Below are positions 46,698-54,453 of a DNA stretch of 64,000 nucleotides, piece by piece. The stretch is taken from the NCBI RefSeq assembly GCF_014648635.1, contig NZ_BMRM01000006.1:124001-188000 (forward strand), given 5' to 3'. The notes beneath the pieces are model-generated. The model was not told where the DNA came from, did not search any database, and worked only from the letters and a program-made list of their open reading frames with translations. The stretch is from Streptomyces cinerochromogenes. GTDB taxonomy: Bacteria; Actinomycetota; Actinomycetes; Streptomycetales; Streptomycetaceae. Within the stretch, counting starts at the first letter, position 1. Every line of letters starts with the position of its first letter. The translations under genes and the position numbers were made by a program.

Positions 46698-47951
46698 TCA
46701 CGCCCCGCGCCGCGCCGCCCACCACCGCCGTACGCCGTACGCCGCCACGCCCGCCGCGAGCACCCCGGCGCCCACGGCCACCGAGGCGGCGGGCAGCGCG
46801 AACGCCAGGGTGGCGCAGCCCAGCAGGCCCACCGCCGGCACCACACGCGCGCGCGTGGCGGGGCTGAGGGTCCAGGCCGAGGCGTTGGCGACGGCGTAGT
46901 AGGCGAGCACACCGAAGGACGAGAAACCGATCGCGCCGCGCACGTCCACCGTGGCGGCCAGCACGGCGACCACCGCGCCCACGGCCAGTTCCGCCCGGTG
47001 CGGCACCCCGAACCGCGGGTGCACGGCCGCAAGCGCGCCCGGCAGATGCCCGTCCCGGGCCATGGCGAGCGTCGTACGGGACACCCCGAGGACCAGCGCG
47101 AGCAGCGAGCCCAGCGCGGCCACCGCGGCCCCCGCCCGCACCACGGGTACGAGCCCCGGCGCCCCGGCCGCCCGGACCGCGTCGGCCAGCGGCGCCGCCG
47201 TGCGCCCCAGCGGTCCCGCGCCCAGCACGGCGAGCACCGCGACGGCCACGCACGCGTACACCACCAGGGCGATCCCCAGGGCCAGCGGGACCGCCCGCGG
47301 AATCGTGCGCGCCGGATCGCGCACCTCCTCACCGAGGGTGGCGATCCGCGCGTACCCGGCGAACGCGAAGAACAGCAGTCCGGCCGCCTGGAGCACGCCG
47401 CCGGCCCCCGACGACAGTCCGATGTCCAGCCGCCCGGCGGAGGCCCGCCCGGAGGTCAGGCACACCACGACCACGGCCGCGAGGACGGCCAGGACGACCG
47501 CCACGATGGCCCGCGTCAGCCAGGCCGACTTCTGGATCCCGCCGTAGTTCACCGCGGTCAGTGCCACCACGGCCACGACCGCCACCGCGTGCGCCTGCCC
47601 GGGCCACACGTACGCGCCCACGGTGAGCGCCATGGCCGCGCAGGAGGCCGTCTTGCCGACCACGAACGCCCAGCCGGCCAGATACCCCCAGAAGGCGCCC
47701 AGCCGCTCCCTGCCGTACACGTACGTGCCGCCGGAGGCCGGGTAGCGGGCGGCGAGCCGCGCCGAGGAGACGGCGTTGCAGTAGGCCACGACGGCGGCGA
47801 CGGCGAGCCCCGGCAGCAGCCCGGAACCGGCCGCCCGCGCGGCCGGCCCCAGCGCGGAGAAGACGCCCGCGCCGACCATCGAGCCCAGGCCGACGACCAC
47901 GGCGTCCCGCACGCCCAGAGTGCGACGCAGACTGTCATCGGTCCGTGTCAT
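46698..47951 (-). CDS. APC-family amino-acid permease
   Basis: A 417-aa polytopic transporter with about twelve helices. APC landmarks: VVVGLGSMVGAGVFSALGPA (about 16-35, the unwound substrate helix), ARYPASGGTYVYGRERLG, and FFAFAGYARIATLGEEVRDP, then ARTIPRAVPLALG (about 205-240). The ATG at 47951 is the first Met with family similarity. Convergent with the YccF gene. Substrate unknown. Confidence 0.92.
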   Translation of the reverse strand: MTRTDDSLRRTLGVRDAVVVGLGSMVGAGVFSALGPAARAAGSGLLPGLAVAAVVAYCNAVSSARLAARYPASGGTYVYGRERLGAFWGYLAGWAFVVGKTASCAAMALTVGAYVWPGQAHAVAVVAVVALTAVNYGGIQKSAWLTRAIVAVVLAVLAAVVVVCLTSGRASAGRLDIGLSSGAGGVLQAAGLLFFAFAGYARIATLGEEVRDPARTIPRAVPLALGIALVVYACVAVAVLAVLGAGPLGRTAAPLADAVRAAGAPGLVPVVRAGAAVAALGSLLALVLGVSRTTLAMARDGHLPGALAAVHPRFGVPHRAELAVGAVVAVLAATVDVRGAIGFSSFGVLAYYAVANASAWTLSPATRARVVPAVGLLGCATLAFALPAASVAVGAGVLAAGVAAYGVRRWWAARRGA

Positions 47952-48105
47952 GCACCGCACCTTACTGACCGCGGCAACCGGCGGGCGGCCCCGTGACGTC
48001 TTCTTCGGCGACACGGCACGCACACGCGCGTGACGCCGGCGGATCCGCATCGCACACCCATGGATCCGACAGTGCGGACACAGCGCGGAAGGGCAGGTTC
48101 ACGGC

Positions 48106-48372
48106 ATGAGCATCATCGGTTGGATCATCCTGGGGCTGCTGGCCGGAGCCATCGCCAAGGTCCTGCTGCCGGGACGCGACCCCGGCGGCTTCGTCGGTAC
48201 GACCCTCATCGGCATCGCGGGCGCGTTCATCGGGGGCTGGATATCGGCCCGCTGGCTGGACCACCCGATCAGCAAGAACTTCTACGACGGCGCCACCTGG
48301 GCCGCTGCGGTCGGCGGCTCCCTGGTGCTGCTGATCGTCTACCGGATCCTGTTCGGCAACTCACGCGACTGA
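48106..48372 (+). CDS. GlsB/YeaQ/YmgE-family membrane protein
   Basis: An 88-aa protein of three helices with Gly-rich packing (IIGWIILGLLAGAIAKVLLP, GGFVGTTLIGIAGAFIGGWI, AAAVGGSLVLLIVYRILFG). This family is often called transglycosylase-associated or stress-response protein; the molecular role is unknown. Followed by a strong bidirectional terminator. Confidence 0.92.
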   Translation: MSIIGWIILGLLAGAIAKVLLPGRDPGGFVGTTLIGIAGAFIGGWISARWLDHPISKNFYDGATWAAAVGGSLVLLIVYRILFGNSRD

Positions 48373-48390
48373 GCGCGGGCACGGCAGCAC

Positions 48391-48422
48391 GAAGGGCGGG
48401 CACCACCGGGTGCCCGCCCTTC
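48391..48422. terminator. Bidirectional terminator between GlsB and YajQ genes
   Basis: GAAGGGCGGGCACC (48391-48404) pairs perfectly with GGTGCCCGCCCTTC (48409-48422) over 14 bp with a 4-nt loop, between convergent gene ends. Confidence 0.88.
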
Positions 48423-48428
48423 ACACGA

Positions 48429-48917
48429 TCACCTGTAGTTCACGAACTGCAGCGCGAAGTCGAAGTCCTTGCCCTTCAGGAGGGCGATCACGGTCTGCAG
48501 GTCGTCGCGGCTCTTGGAGCTGACGCGCAGTTCGTCACCCTGGACCTGGGCCTTCACGCCCTTCGGGCCCTCATCGCGGATGATCTTCGCCACCTTCTTC
48601 GCGTTCTCCTGGGAGATGCCCTCCTGGATCGACGCGAAGATCTTGTACTCCTTGCCGGAGAGCTGCGGCTCGTCGGCGTCCAGCGCCTTCAGCGAGATGC
48701 CGCGCTTGATGAGCTTGGACTGGAAGACGTCGAGGACGGCCTTCACCCGGTCCTCGGAGTTCGCCTCCATGAGGATCTTCTCACCGGACCACGAGATCGA
48801 GGCCCCCACGCCCTTGAAGTCGTAGCGCTGCGAGATCTCCTTGGCGGCCTGGTTGAGGGCGTTGTCGACCTCCTGCCGCTCGACCTTCGAGACGATGTCG
48901 AAACTGGAGTCGGCCAT
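48429..48917 (-). CDS. YajQ-family nucleotide-binding protein (DUF520)
   Basis: A 162-aa cytoplasmic protein of the YajQ/DUF520 family; some members bind c-di-GMP and act as transcription co-factors. Start [20 protein letters not shown] and C-terminal [20 protein letters not shown], then [16 protein letters not shown], are diagnostic. The ATG at 48917 follows AAGGAG. Length is full. Confidence 0.96.
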   Translation of the reverse strand: MADSSFDIVSKVERQEVDNALNQAAKEISQRYDFKGVGASISWSGEKILMEANSEDRVKAVLDVFQSKLIKRGISLKALDADEPQLSGKEYKIFASIQEGISQENAKKVAKIIRDEGPKGVKAQVQGDELRVSSKSRDDLQTVIALLKGKDFDFALQFVNYR

Positions 48918-49154
48918 GTCCTGTGGCTCCTTGTATCGGGTGTTGTCGGGGTGCGTGTCGGGTGCGTGCGGCGTGCGCGGCGGCGACCGCCGGGCCCGGT
49001 GCAGCACCGGGCCGCATCCGCACCAGCCTAGCCACCCTCCGCGTCCGGGGGCGGAGATCAACCGGGTGGCGAAGCACCCCTGTGGATCGGGTATTGTTTA
49101 CGTCGTTGCCGGGGAACACCGCCGAAAGCGGGGTTCGAAACGGCAGCCCTACCC

Positions 49155-49199
49155 GGCGGTGTGGCTCAGCCTTCCCAGGTTCGAATCCTGGCGCCGCCA
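49155..49199 (+). pseudogene. Truncated tRNA gene (probably tRNA-Tyr) without D and anticodon arms
   Basis: GGCGGTG (49155-49161) can pair with CGCCGCC (49192-49198) as an acceptor stem, A49199 is the discriminator, and the T arm is perfect: CCAGG, loop TTCGAAT, CCTGG (49175-49191). Only 13 nt (TGGCTCAGCCTTC) separate the 5' acceptor from the T stem, so D arm and anticodon arm are missing; total 45 nt instead of about 85. From memory the 3' part and the long variable-arm remnant (GGCTCAGCC) match Streptomyces tRNA-Tyr, the attachment site of the integrative plasmid SLP1. A tRNA-type leader lies upstream and a strong terminator downstream. Confidence 0.7.
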
Positions 49200-49208
49200 C
49201 ACGGGATC

Positions 49209-49248
49209 AAAGGCCCCGTGATCTGCGAGAGCAGATCACGGGGCCTTT
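49209..49248. terminator. Strong terminator after the truncated tRNA
   Basis: A perfect 18-bp stem, from AAAGGCCCCGTGATCTGC (49209-49226) and GCAGATCACGGGGCCTTT (49231-49248), closed by a GAGA tetraloop. It is followed by TGTCGTTGTG. Confidence 0.92.
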
Positions 49249-49333
49249 GTCGTTGTGCTCCTGCCGAATGTCGTCGTGTCCCGGCCCGACCCGGCCCGGG
49301 TGCCACTGGTCGCGCTCACGCCTCCGACCTCAC

Positions 49334-49339
49334 TAGAAT
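49334..49339 (+). promoter_or_regulatory. -10 element of a leaderless promoter (DUF6233 gene)
   Basis: TAGAAT, 7 nt before the GTG at 49347, with no Shine-Dalgarno sequence. A clear -35 is not visible. Confidence 0.5.
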
Positions 49340-49346
49340 CGAACGT

Positions 49347-49700
49347 GTGAACGAGGACCGTCCGTTGACGCGTCTCGACATGCTGCGTTTCGCGCGCCGC
49401 GTCGTCGAACGCCAGGCCGCCAGACAGCTCGCGCTGATGGACCGGTGGATCGCCGACGAGGAACGCCGGGAAGCCGAGCGGCAGCGCCGCCTCGCCGCCC
49501 GGCGCAACGCTCCGGAGTGGGCCGTCGAGCACGGCCTGAACGGCCGGAGCGCGGTGTACGTCCACGTCGGCGGCTGTACGGCCGCCGGCGGACGCGCGAA
49601 GGGCGTCGGCCGGGAGCAGGCGGTACGGGCCCTCACCGAGGGAGGTGTCCCCGCATGCCCGCTGTGCCGGCCGGACACCGCGCTGGGAATTGTCGAATGA
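49347..49700 (+). CDS. DUF6233-like small protein
   Basis: A 117-aa cytoplasmic protein. Helical, Arg/Glu-rich N-terminus (DMLRFARRVVERQAARQLAL then DRWIADEERREAERQRR, about 10-50). The C-terminal part has VYVHVGGCTAAGGRAKGVGR and PACPLCRPDTALG, a CxxC that could bind metal with the upstream Cys. This pattern matches Streptomyces proteins annotated DUF6233, of unknown function, often seen near variable loci. The GTG is preceded by a leaderless-type promoter. It follows the tRNA remnant. Confidence 0.75.
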   Translation: MNEDRPLTRLDMLRFARRVVERQAARQLALMDRWIADEERREAERQRRLAARRNAPEWAVEHGLNGRSAVYVHVGGCTAAGGRAKGVGREQAVRALTEGGVPACPLCRPDTALGIVE

Positions 49701-49744
49701 TTGGCCCGGGTGCGGTCCCGGGCGGTCCGGATGATGCTGGAGCC

Positions 49745-49969
49745 ATGGCCGGGAAACGTCCCATCATCGTGCACCTGCCGTCCCCGACCGGCGGTCGCCG
49801 GGTGCGGGTGGACGGCGAGATCCTCGGCCTCGCGCACAACGTGGGGGACCTGGTGGAGTTCCTGCGCCGGGCGGGGCTGGAGATGGAACCGGAGGAGGTG
49901 GCCGACTCGCCGCTGATCGACTGGCGCGGAGTCGGACCCGACCGGTGGGAGGCGGAGACCCGGACCTGA
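49745..49969 (+). CDS. Small conserved hypothetical protein
   Basis: A 74-aa protein (PIIVHLPSPTGGRRVRVDGE, GLAHNVGDLVEFLRRAGLEM, SPLIDWRGVGPDRWEAE). The short beta-beta-helix layout and the terminal W-R-G-x-G-P-D-x-W are familiar from Streptomyces hypothetical proteins, function unknown. GGAGCC precedes the ATG. No membrane segment or metal motif. Confidence 0.75.
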   Translation: MAGKRPIIVHLPSPTGGRRVRVDGEILGLAHNVGDLVEFLRRAGLEMEPEEVADSPLIDWRGVGPDRWEAETRT

Positions 49970-50067
49970 CTCCTCCAGCGCTTCCCTCGGCATCCACCGT
50001 CCCGCGCGTCCACCGCTTCCCCGCGCGCGGAGGCGCACGGACGGCGCGTTCCGGGCACACTGACGGC

Positions 50068-50280
50068 ATGTCCTCCCGACGCAGAACCTGTCCCGTGTGC
50101 CGCCGCGAAATCGCCGTCGTGGCGGGCCGCTTCGCGCGGCACGATCCGCCCGGGGCGAGGGGGAGCGGGGAACTCGTCTCGTGCGCCGGGTCGCGTCGGC
50201 CCGCGCAAATCGGGGCGGTCCAGCCGTCGTTGGACGGGTACGCCGTGCCGGACTTCCCCGGGCAGCTGCCGCTGTTCTGA
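50068..50280 (+). CDS. Small zinc-ribbon-like hypothetical protein
   Basis: A 70-aa basic protein starting SSRRRTCPVCRREIAVVAGR with FARHDPPG, ELVSCAGSRRP and a terminal PGQLPLF. The CPVC knuckle plus His and the later Cys could form one zinc site. The C-terminal PGQLPLF resembles a beta-clamp-binding motif (QLxLF-like), which is an inference only. Spacing of 98 bp from the previous small gene. Confidence 0.68.
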   Translation: MSSRRRTCPVCRREIAVVAGRFARHDPPGARGSGELVSCAGSRRPAQIGAVQPSLDGYAVPDFPGQLPLF

Positions 50281-50406
50281 TTCCTGACGGGTTGTTCGGT
50301 TCCGGGGTCTGGCGGGGTTGCCGGGGGTCCCGGGGGTCTCACGGTTGTCCCGGCCGGCGGCCGACCTCGGTTCCCGGCGACCGGCCTCGGTTCCCGCGGA
50401 CCGGCC

Positions 50407-51063
50407 TCAGTTCCCGGCGACCGACTTCACCGCGACCGATATGGGTGTCGAGCCGCTGATCAGCTCCAGGGTGAGACCGGCCGTCGCCGGCGTGTCCACC
50501 AGCTCCGCGAGGACGGTCGCCACGTCGTCCCGGGGAACCGAGCCGCGGCCCGTGTGCGCCTCCAGCCGGACCAGACCGGTGCCCGCCTCGTCCGTCAGCG
50601 AGCCCGGCCGCACGATCGTCCAGTCCAGCGTCTCCTGCCGGGCGATGTACGCGTCGGCCTCGCCCTTGGCGCGCAGGTACACGTCGAAGACGTCGTCCCC
50701 CTGGTGCGCGGGATCCGCGCCCATCGAGGACACCACCAGGAAACGCCGCACACGCGCGCGTACGGCCGCGTCCGCGAACAGCACCGCCGCGCCCCTGTCC
50801 ACCGTGTCTTTGCGGGCCACGCCGCTGCCCGGGCCCGCACCGGCCGCGAAGACCGCCGCGTCCGCGCCCTGCAGGTGCGCCGCGACCTCCTCCACCGAGG
50901 CGGACTCCAGGTCGAGCAGGACCGGTTCCGCGCCCGCCGCCCGCAGATCGTCGCCCTGTCCGAGCGTGCGGATGATCCCCGCGACCTCGTCCCCGCGCGC
51001 GGAGAGCAGCCGCTCCAACCGCAGCGCGATCTGACCATGACCACCAGCGATGACAATGCGCAT
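50407..51063 (-). CDS. NAD(P)H-binding SDR-like protein
   Basis: A 218-aa atypical short-chain dehydrogenase (NAD(P)H-binding, NmrA-like). Rossmann motif IVIAGGHGQIALRLERLL (residues 3-20), then VFAAGAGPGSGV, RRFLVVSSMGAD (about 115) and TIVRPGSLTDEAGTG (about 150). No Tyr-x3-Lys. The ATG at 51063 lies 7 nt after TACGGT, suggesting a leaderless transcript. Substrate unknown. Confidence 0.9.
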   Translation of the reverse strand: MRIVIAGGHGQIALRLERLLSARGDEVAGIIRTLGQGDDLRAAGAEPVLLDLESASVEEVAAHLQGADAAVFAAGAGPGSGVARKDTVDRGAAVLFADAAVRARVRRFLVVSSMGADPAHQGDDVFDVYLRAKGEADAYIARQETLDWTIVRPGSLTDEAGTGLVRLEAHTGRGSVPRDDVATVLAELVDTPATAGLTLELISGSTPISVAVKSVAGN

Positions 51064-51140
51064 GAAACCGACCGTACGCCCGAAGAGCCGCATCCGCCGC
51101 ACGAGTTGCCGGCGGCACCACCGGACACCCGCGCCTTCGC

Positions 51141-52406
51141 TCAGGACAGCTCCCCACGCCCCTGCCGCGGCAGCCCCAGCTCCGCCGCCGCCGCCGAGTT
51201 GCAGTACTCGCGTACGGCGCTGGTACGGGCCACCACCCGGCCCCGGTGCACCACGATCCGGCTGTAGGCCAGGGAGAGCGCGCCGGCCAGATGGTCGCCG
51301 CGCACGGCCAGCAGCTCCGCGGGGAAGCCCGCCTCCACGCGGACCTCCGGCAGGCCCAGGACCGCGCGGGCCGAGGCGCACACGGCGTCGTAGGCGTCCT
51401 GCGGGCGCAGGCCGTGGGCGGAGGCGAGGAGGTAGGCGGCCTCCAGCGGGTCGCCACGGCCGACGGGGTTCGAGACGTCGCGCAGGGCCCCGCTGCCGGC
51501 CGCCACCCGCACCCCGGCCGCGCGCAGCAGCCGTACCGGCGCCGTGCCCCGCCGGTCGGCGCCGCCGCAGCCGCCCTGGGGCAGGCACACCACCGTCACA
51601 CCGGCCGCCGCGAGCTGGTCGGCGACGCGCGTGGCGGCCTCGGCGGGCAGGCGTGCGAGGCCCGCGCACGGTCCGATCGCCACGCCGGGGCGCAGGCCGC
51701 CCGCCATGGCCGCGAGCCGGGACAGCCGGGCCGGGTCGGCGGCGTCCGTGTGCAGGTCCACCGGGCAGCCGTGCTCGGAGGCCACCTCCAGGACCGCCTC
51801 GACGTAGCCGGTGGGGTCCGGGTCCAGGTCGGGGCAGCCGCCCACCACGGAGGCGCCCATCTTCACCGCGTCGCGCAGCATCGCGAGCCCGTCGGCGCCG
51901 GCCGCCCCGGTCAGCAGCCGCGGCATCGCCACCGTCGTCAGCTCCGCCAGCCCCCGCAGCGACCGCCGTGCCTGCAGGACCGCTCCCAGCGCGCCGAGAC
52001 CCTGGACGTCGCCCACGCGCACGTGTGCGCGCAGCGCCGTCGCCCCGTGTCCGAGTTGCAGCAGGGCCGCCTCGGTCGCCCGGCGCTGGACGTCCTCGGG
52101 GGCGTACGACACCGGTCCGGGGCGTTCGGCGGACAGGGCGGTGTCGCCGTGGGCGTGCGGCTCGGCCGGGGCCGGCAGCAGCAGGTAGCCGCTCAGGTCG
52201 ACGCGTGCGGCGCCCTGCCGGGCCGCCCCCGGGGCGAGACTTCCGGTCGTGCCGACCGCCTCGATGCGCCCGCCGCCCAGCCGTACGTCCACGGTCCGGC
52301 CGTCGGTGAGCCGCGCCCCGCAGAGCAGGAGGGCGGCCGGGTCGGACGGTCCGGAGGACCTCGACGGGTTCGACGGCGGTGGCGGCTGCGGCTGGCTGTC
52401 GGGCAT
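51141..52406 (-). CDS. Amidohydrolase-family protein (cytosine deaminase-like)
   Basis: A 421-aa metal-dependent hydrolase fold: N- and C-terminal beta parts (CGARLTDGRTVDVRLGGGRI; SLAYSRIVVHRGRVV) around a TIM barrel. The first metal motif is PAEPHAHGD (His-x-His, about residue 83-85); VDLHTDAADP (about 220) supplies another His. The strand-8 position that normally gives a catalytic Asp (GSDN-type) reads AGSGALRDVSNP here, so activity is uncertain. N-terminal 25 residues are Pro/Ser-rich. GGAG precedes the ATG. Confidence 0.82.
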   Translation of the reverse strand: MPDSQPQPPPPSNPSRSSGPSDPAALLLCGARLTDGRTVDVRLGGGRIEAVGTTGSLAPGAARQGAARVDLSGYLLLPAPAEPHAHGDTALSAERPGPVSYAPEDVQRRATEAALLQLGHGATALRAHVRVGDVQGLGALGAVLQARRSLRGLAELTTVAMPRLLTGAAGADGLAMLRDAVKMGASVVGGCPDLDPDPTGYVEAVLEVASEHGCPVDLHTDAADPARLSRLAAMAGGLRPGVAIGPCAGLARLPAEAATRVADQLAAAGVTVVCLPQGGCGGADRRGTAPVRLLRAAGVRVAAGSGALRDVSNPVGRGDPLEAAYLLASAHGLRPQDAYDAVCASARAVLGLPEVRVEAGFPAELLAVRGDHLAGALSLAYSRIVVHRGRVVARTSAVREYCNSAAAAELGLPRQGRGELS

Positions 52407-52780
52407 CGCGCTCCAGGGTGGGGCCGGGGAGGGCTCGGGCGGGACGGCGTGAGCGGTCCGGGGCCGCGAGTGGCCCCAAGATCACTCAGAGTGAGTCGAG
52501 CCTAAGGTGGCGAGCCGTGCGGGTCCCGCAGGAGCGCAATAGTCGTACCGGCGTGGTCCGCCCCAGGCGGTCCATGTGTCGCCCGAGCGTGTGGCGGACG
52601 CCGCGTCCGGCGACGCCCACGCGCGCGTGCAGCCGGACGGCCACCGAAGAGCGTTCACGCGTGCCGCCGGACGGCCCCCGCATGGGCTTCCCGCCTGTCG
52701 CCGGACGGGACCCCGCCGGGGGTGCGGGGGGCCGCCGGGAGCCCTGGGGCAGGGGTGGTCGCGGGCACCCGGATACGGAT
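52407..52780. other. Gene-free stretch upstream of tRNA-Thr
   Basis: No credible coding sequence in either strand. Contains ACTCA-GAG-TGAGT (52484-52496), a palindrome 78 bp before the amidohydrolase start and its possible operator, and one CACGCGCGCGTG palindrome (52618-52629). Confidence 0.55.
52484..52496. promoter_or_regulatory. Inverted repeat upstream of amidohydrolase
   Basis: ACTCA and TGAGT around GAG, perfect 5-bp arms. Positioned in the likely promoter of the minus-strand amidohydrolase gene. Confidence 0.35.
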
Positions 52781-52810
52781 TTGGGTGAACGGCGGCAGAC
52801 CGTGTAATGT
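52781..52810 (+). promoter_or_regulatory. Promoter of the tRNA-Thr/tRNA-Met pair
   Basis: TTGGGT (52781-52786) and TAATGT (52805-52810) with an 18-nt spacer; the first tRNA starts 12 nt after the -10. Confidence 0.65.
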
Positions 52811-52821
52811 CTTCATCGCTC

Positions 52822-52894
52822 GCCCCAATAGCTCAGTCGGCAGAGCGTCTCCATGGTAAGGAGAAGGTCAACGGTTCGATTCCGTTTTGGGGCT
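52822..52894 (+). tRNA. tRNA-Thr (GGT)
   Basis: 73 nt. Acceptor GCCCCAA/TTGGGGC with discriminator T, D arm GCTC AGTCGGCA GAGC, anticodon stem TCTCC/GGAGA with loop ATGGTAA giving anticodon GGT, and T arm with TTCGATT loop. CCA is not encoded. Confidence 0.97.
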
Positions 52895-52940
52895 CTGGTG
52901 TGAGAGGTTCCCGTCGCAAGGCGGGAGCTGATCTCATCAA

Positions 52941-53013
52941 AGCGGTGTAGCTCAGTCGGTAGAGCAAGCGGCTCATAATCGCTGTGTCACCGGTTCAAGT
53001 CCGGTCACCGCTA
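52941..53013 (+). tRNA. tRNA-Met (CAT), elongator type
   Basis: 73 nt. Acceptor AGCGGTG/CACCGCT, discriminator A, D arm GCTC/GAGC, anticodon loop CTCATAA (CAT), T arm CCGG TTCAAGT CCGG. The paired first acceptor base argues against an initiator tRNA. CCA not encoded. 46 nt after tRNA-Thr, same transcript likely. Confidence 0.95.
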
Positions 53014-53019
53014 CTGACA

Positions 53020-53055
53020 GTAGCCGATTGTGGGGTCGGTCCTTCGATCGGCTAC
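53020..53055 (+). terminator. Hairpin between tRNA-Met and rpmG
   Basis: GTAGCCGAT (53020-53028) and ATCGGCTAC (53047-53055) are perfect 9-bp arms, followed by TCTTTCTTG. Possible tRNA terminator or attenuator ahead of rpmG. Confidence 0.5.
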
Positions 53056-53103
53056 TCTTTCTTGCGTTGAATCAGTCCATCCGTTCGTCTTAGGAGCACT
53101 CAC

Positions 53104-53268
53104 GTGGCTGCCACCGACGTCCGCCCGAAGATCACGCTGGCCTGCGTGGAGTGCAAGGAGCGGAACTACATCACCAAGAAGAACCGGCGTAACAACCCGG
53201 ACCGTCTTGAGATGAAGAAGCACTGCCCGCGTTGCAACGCGCACACCGCGCACCGCGAAACGCGATAA
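53104..53268 (+). CDS. rpmG: 50S ribosomal protein L33 (zinc-binding form)
   Basis: A 54-aa ribosomal protein. Contains two zinc-knuckle pairs, [10 protein letters not shown] (about 14-17) and HCPRCNAHT (about 41-44), so it is the C+ form that requires zinc. The GTG at 53104 follows GGAGCACTCAC. Too short for most gene callers' thresholds but unambiguous. A terminator follows. Confidence 0.97.
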   Translation: MAATDVRPKITLACVECKERNYITKKNRRNNPDRLEMKKHCPRCNAHTAHRETR

Positions 53269-53279
53269 ATCAGGCTCGT

Positions 53280-53317
53280 CCGTGAGGCCGTCCCCTTCCG
53301 AGGGGGCGGCCTCACGG
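53280..53317 (+). terminator. Terminator of rpmG
   Basis: CCGTGAGGCCG and CGGCCTCACGG (ends 53280 and 53317) with an inner CCCCT/AGGGG pair form a long stem, 11 bp past the rpmG stop. Confidence 0.88.
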
Positions 53318-53423
53318 CGTTTCCGTGGCCCGGCACACACCGGGCCTCGGCCCCGCCCGCATTCCGCGACCGGTTTCCGGCTAATTTGGGGCCATCACAG
53401 CAGACGTCAGGAGGTGCCGGGCC

Positions 53424-53876
53424 ATGGCGCTCGACCAGTCCTTCGTGGGACGGACCTACCCGCCCACCGCGCCCTATGAGGTGGGCCGGGAGAAGATCCG
53501 TGAGTTCGCCGAGGCGGTGGGTGAGACCAACCCGGTGTACACGGACCCCGAGGCCGCCAAGGCGCTCGGCCATTCCGATGTGATCGCCCCGCCGACCTTC
53601 GTGTTCTCCATCACCTTCCGGGCCGCCGGGCAGGTCATCCAGGACCCGCAGCTGGGCCTGGACTACAGCCGCGTGGTCCACGGCGACCAGAAGTTCGCCT
53701 ACGCCCGCCCGGTGCGCGCCGGCGACCGGCTCACGGTCACCTCCACGATCGAGGGGATCAAGTCGCTCGCGGGCAACGACATCCTGGACATCCGCGGTGA
53801 GGTGCACGACGAGGCCGGCGAGCACGTCGTGACCGCCTGGACCAAGCTCGTGGCCCGTGCGGCCGAGGAGGCGTGA
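53424..53876 (+). CDS. MaoC-like (R)-hydroxyacyl dehydratase subunit, HadA type
   Basis: A 150-aa hot-dog-fold protein of the UPF0336/HadA group. DQSFVGRTYPPTAPYEVGRE, ETNPVYTDPEAAKALGHSDV and APPTFVFSITF are typical. The catalytic Asp/His of MaoC is replaced (ETNPVY), so it should be the non-catalytic, substrate-channel partner of the next gene. In mycobacteria the HadAB dimer dehydrates 3-hydroxyacyl-ACP in type II fatty-acid synthesis; a similar role is inferred here. 7 bp before hadB-like gene. Confidence 0.9.
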   Translation: MALDQSFVGRTYPPTAPYEVGREKIREFAEAVGETNPVYTDPEAAKALGHSDVIAPPTFVFSITFRAAGQVIQDPQLGLDYSRVVHGDQKFAYARPVRAGDRLTVTSTIEGIKSLAGNDILDIRGEVHDEAGEHVVTAWTKLVARAAEEA

Positions 53877-53883
53877 GCACCCG

Positions 53884-54312
53884 ATGACGGCGAAGATCGC
53901 GTACGACGATGTGGAGGTCGGCACCGAGCTGCCGGCCCAGAGCTTCCCCGTGACCCGCGACACCCTGGTGCGCTACGCGGGCGCCTCCGGCGACTTCAAC
54001 CCGATCCACTGGAACGAGAAGTTCGCCAAGGAGGTGGGCCTGCCGGACGTCATCGCGCACGGCATGTTCACCATGGCCGAGGCGATCCGCGTGGTCACCG
54101 ACTGGCTCGGGGACCCGGGCGCGGTCGTGGAGTACGGCGTCCGCTTCACCAAGCCCGTCGTCGTCCCGAACGACGACCAGGGGGCCCTGATCGAGGTCAG
54201 CGGCAAGGTCGCCGCCAAGCTGGACGACAACACCGTCCGCGTGGACCTGACGGCGACGAGCGCCGGCCAGAAGGTGCTCGGCATGTCCCGGGCGGTCGTA
54301 CGACTGGCCTGA
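53884..54312 (+). CDS. MaoC-like (R)-hydroxyacyl dehydratase catalytic subunit, HadB type
   Basis: A 142-aa hot-dog-fold protein with the catalytic pair in GASGDFNPIHWNEKFAKEVG (Asp and His, about residues 36-41) and VIAHGMFTMAE. Forms the active half of a heterodimer with the upstream subunit. Followed by a strong terminator, so the two genes form a closed operon. Confidence 0.93.
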   Translation: MTAKIAYDDVEVGTELPAQSFPVTRDTLVRYAGASGDFNPIHWNEKFAKEVGLPDVIAHGMFTMAEAIRVVTDWLGDPGAVVEYGVRFTKPVVVPNDDQGALIEVSGKVAAKLDDNTVRVDLTATSAGQKVLGMSRAVVRLA

Positions 54313-54352
54313 CCGGCGCGTGACCGGCGTGCGGCCGGCCCGTGAGACCAAA

Positions 54353-54385
54353 GTAAGGGGCGCCTTTCAGGTGGGCGCCCCTTAC
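54353..54385. terminator. Terminator after the dehydratase pair
   Basis: GTAAGGGGCGCC (54353-54364) and GGCGCCCCTTAC (54374-54385), perfect 12-bp stem with a 9-nt loop. Confidence 0.88.
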
Positions 54386-54423
54386 GCGTAGGGGGCGTAC
54401 TCCAGGAGCGGCGTCCCCTTGCC

Positions 54424-54447
54424 AAGTTAGTGATTGAGTACTAACTT
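54424..54447. promoter_or_regulatory. TetR operator 1 (autoregulatory)
   Basis: AAGTTAGT (54424-54431) and ACTAACTT (54440-54447), perfect 8-bp arms, 8-nt spacer. The right arm contains TAACTT, the likely -10, 6 nt before the tetR ATG. The same motif recurs at 55062-55083. Confidence 0.82.
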
Positions 54448-54453
54448 AGCGGC

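Noticed and set aside
49209..49248. Part of an integrative-element attachment site
   Set aside because: It is a simple perfect stem-loop with tetraloop right after a tRNA 3' end, best explained as its terminator.
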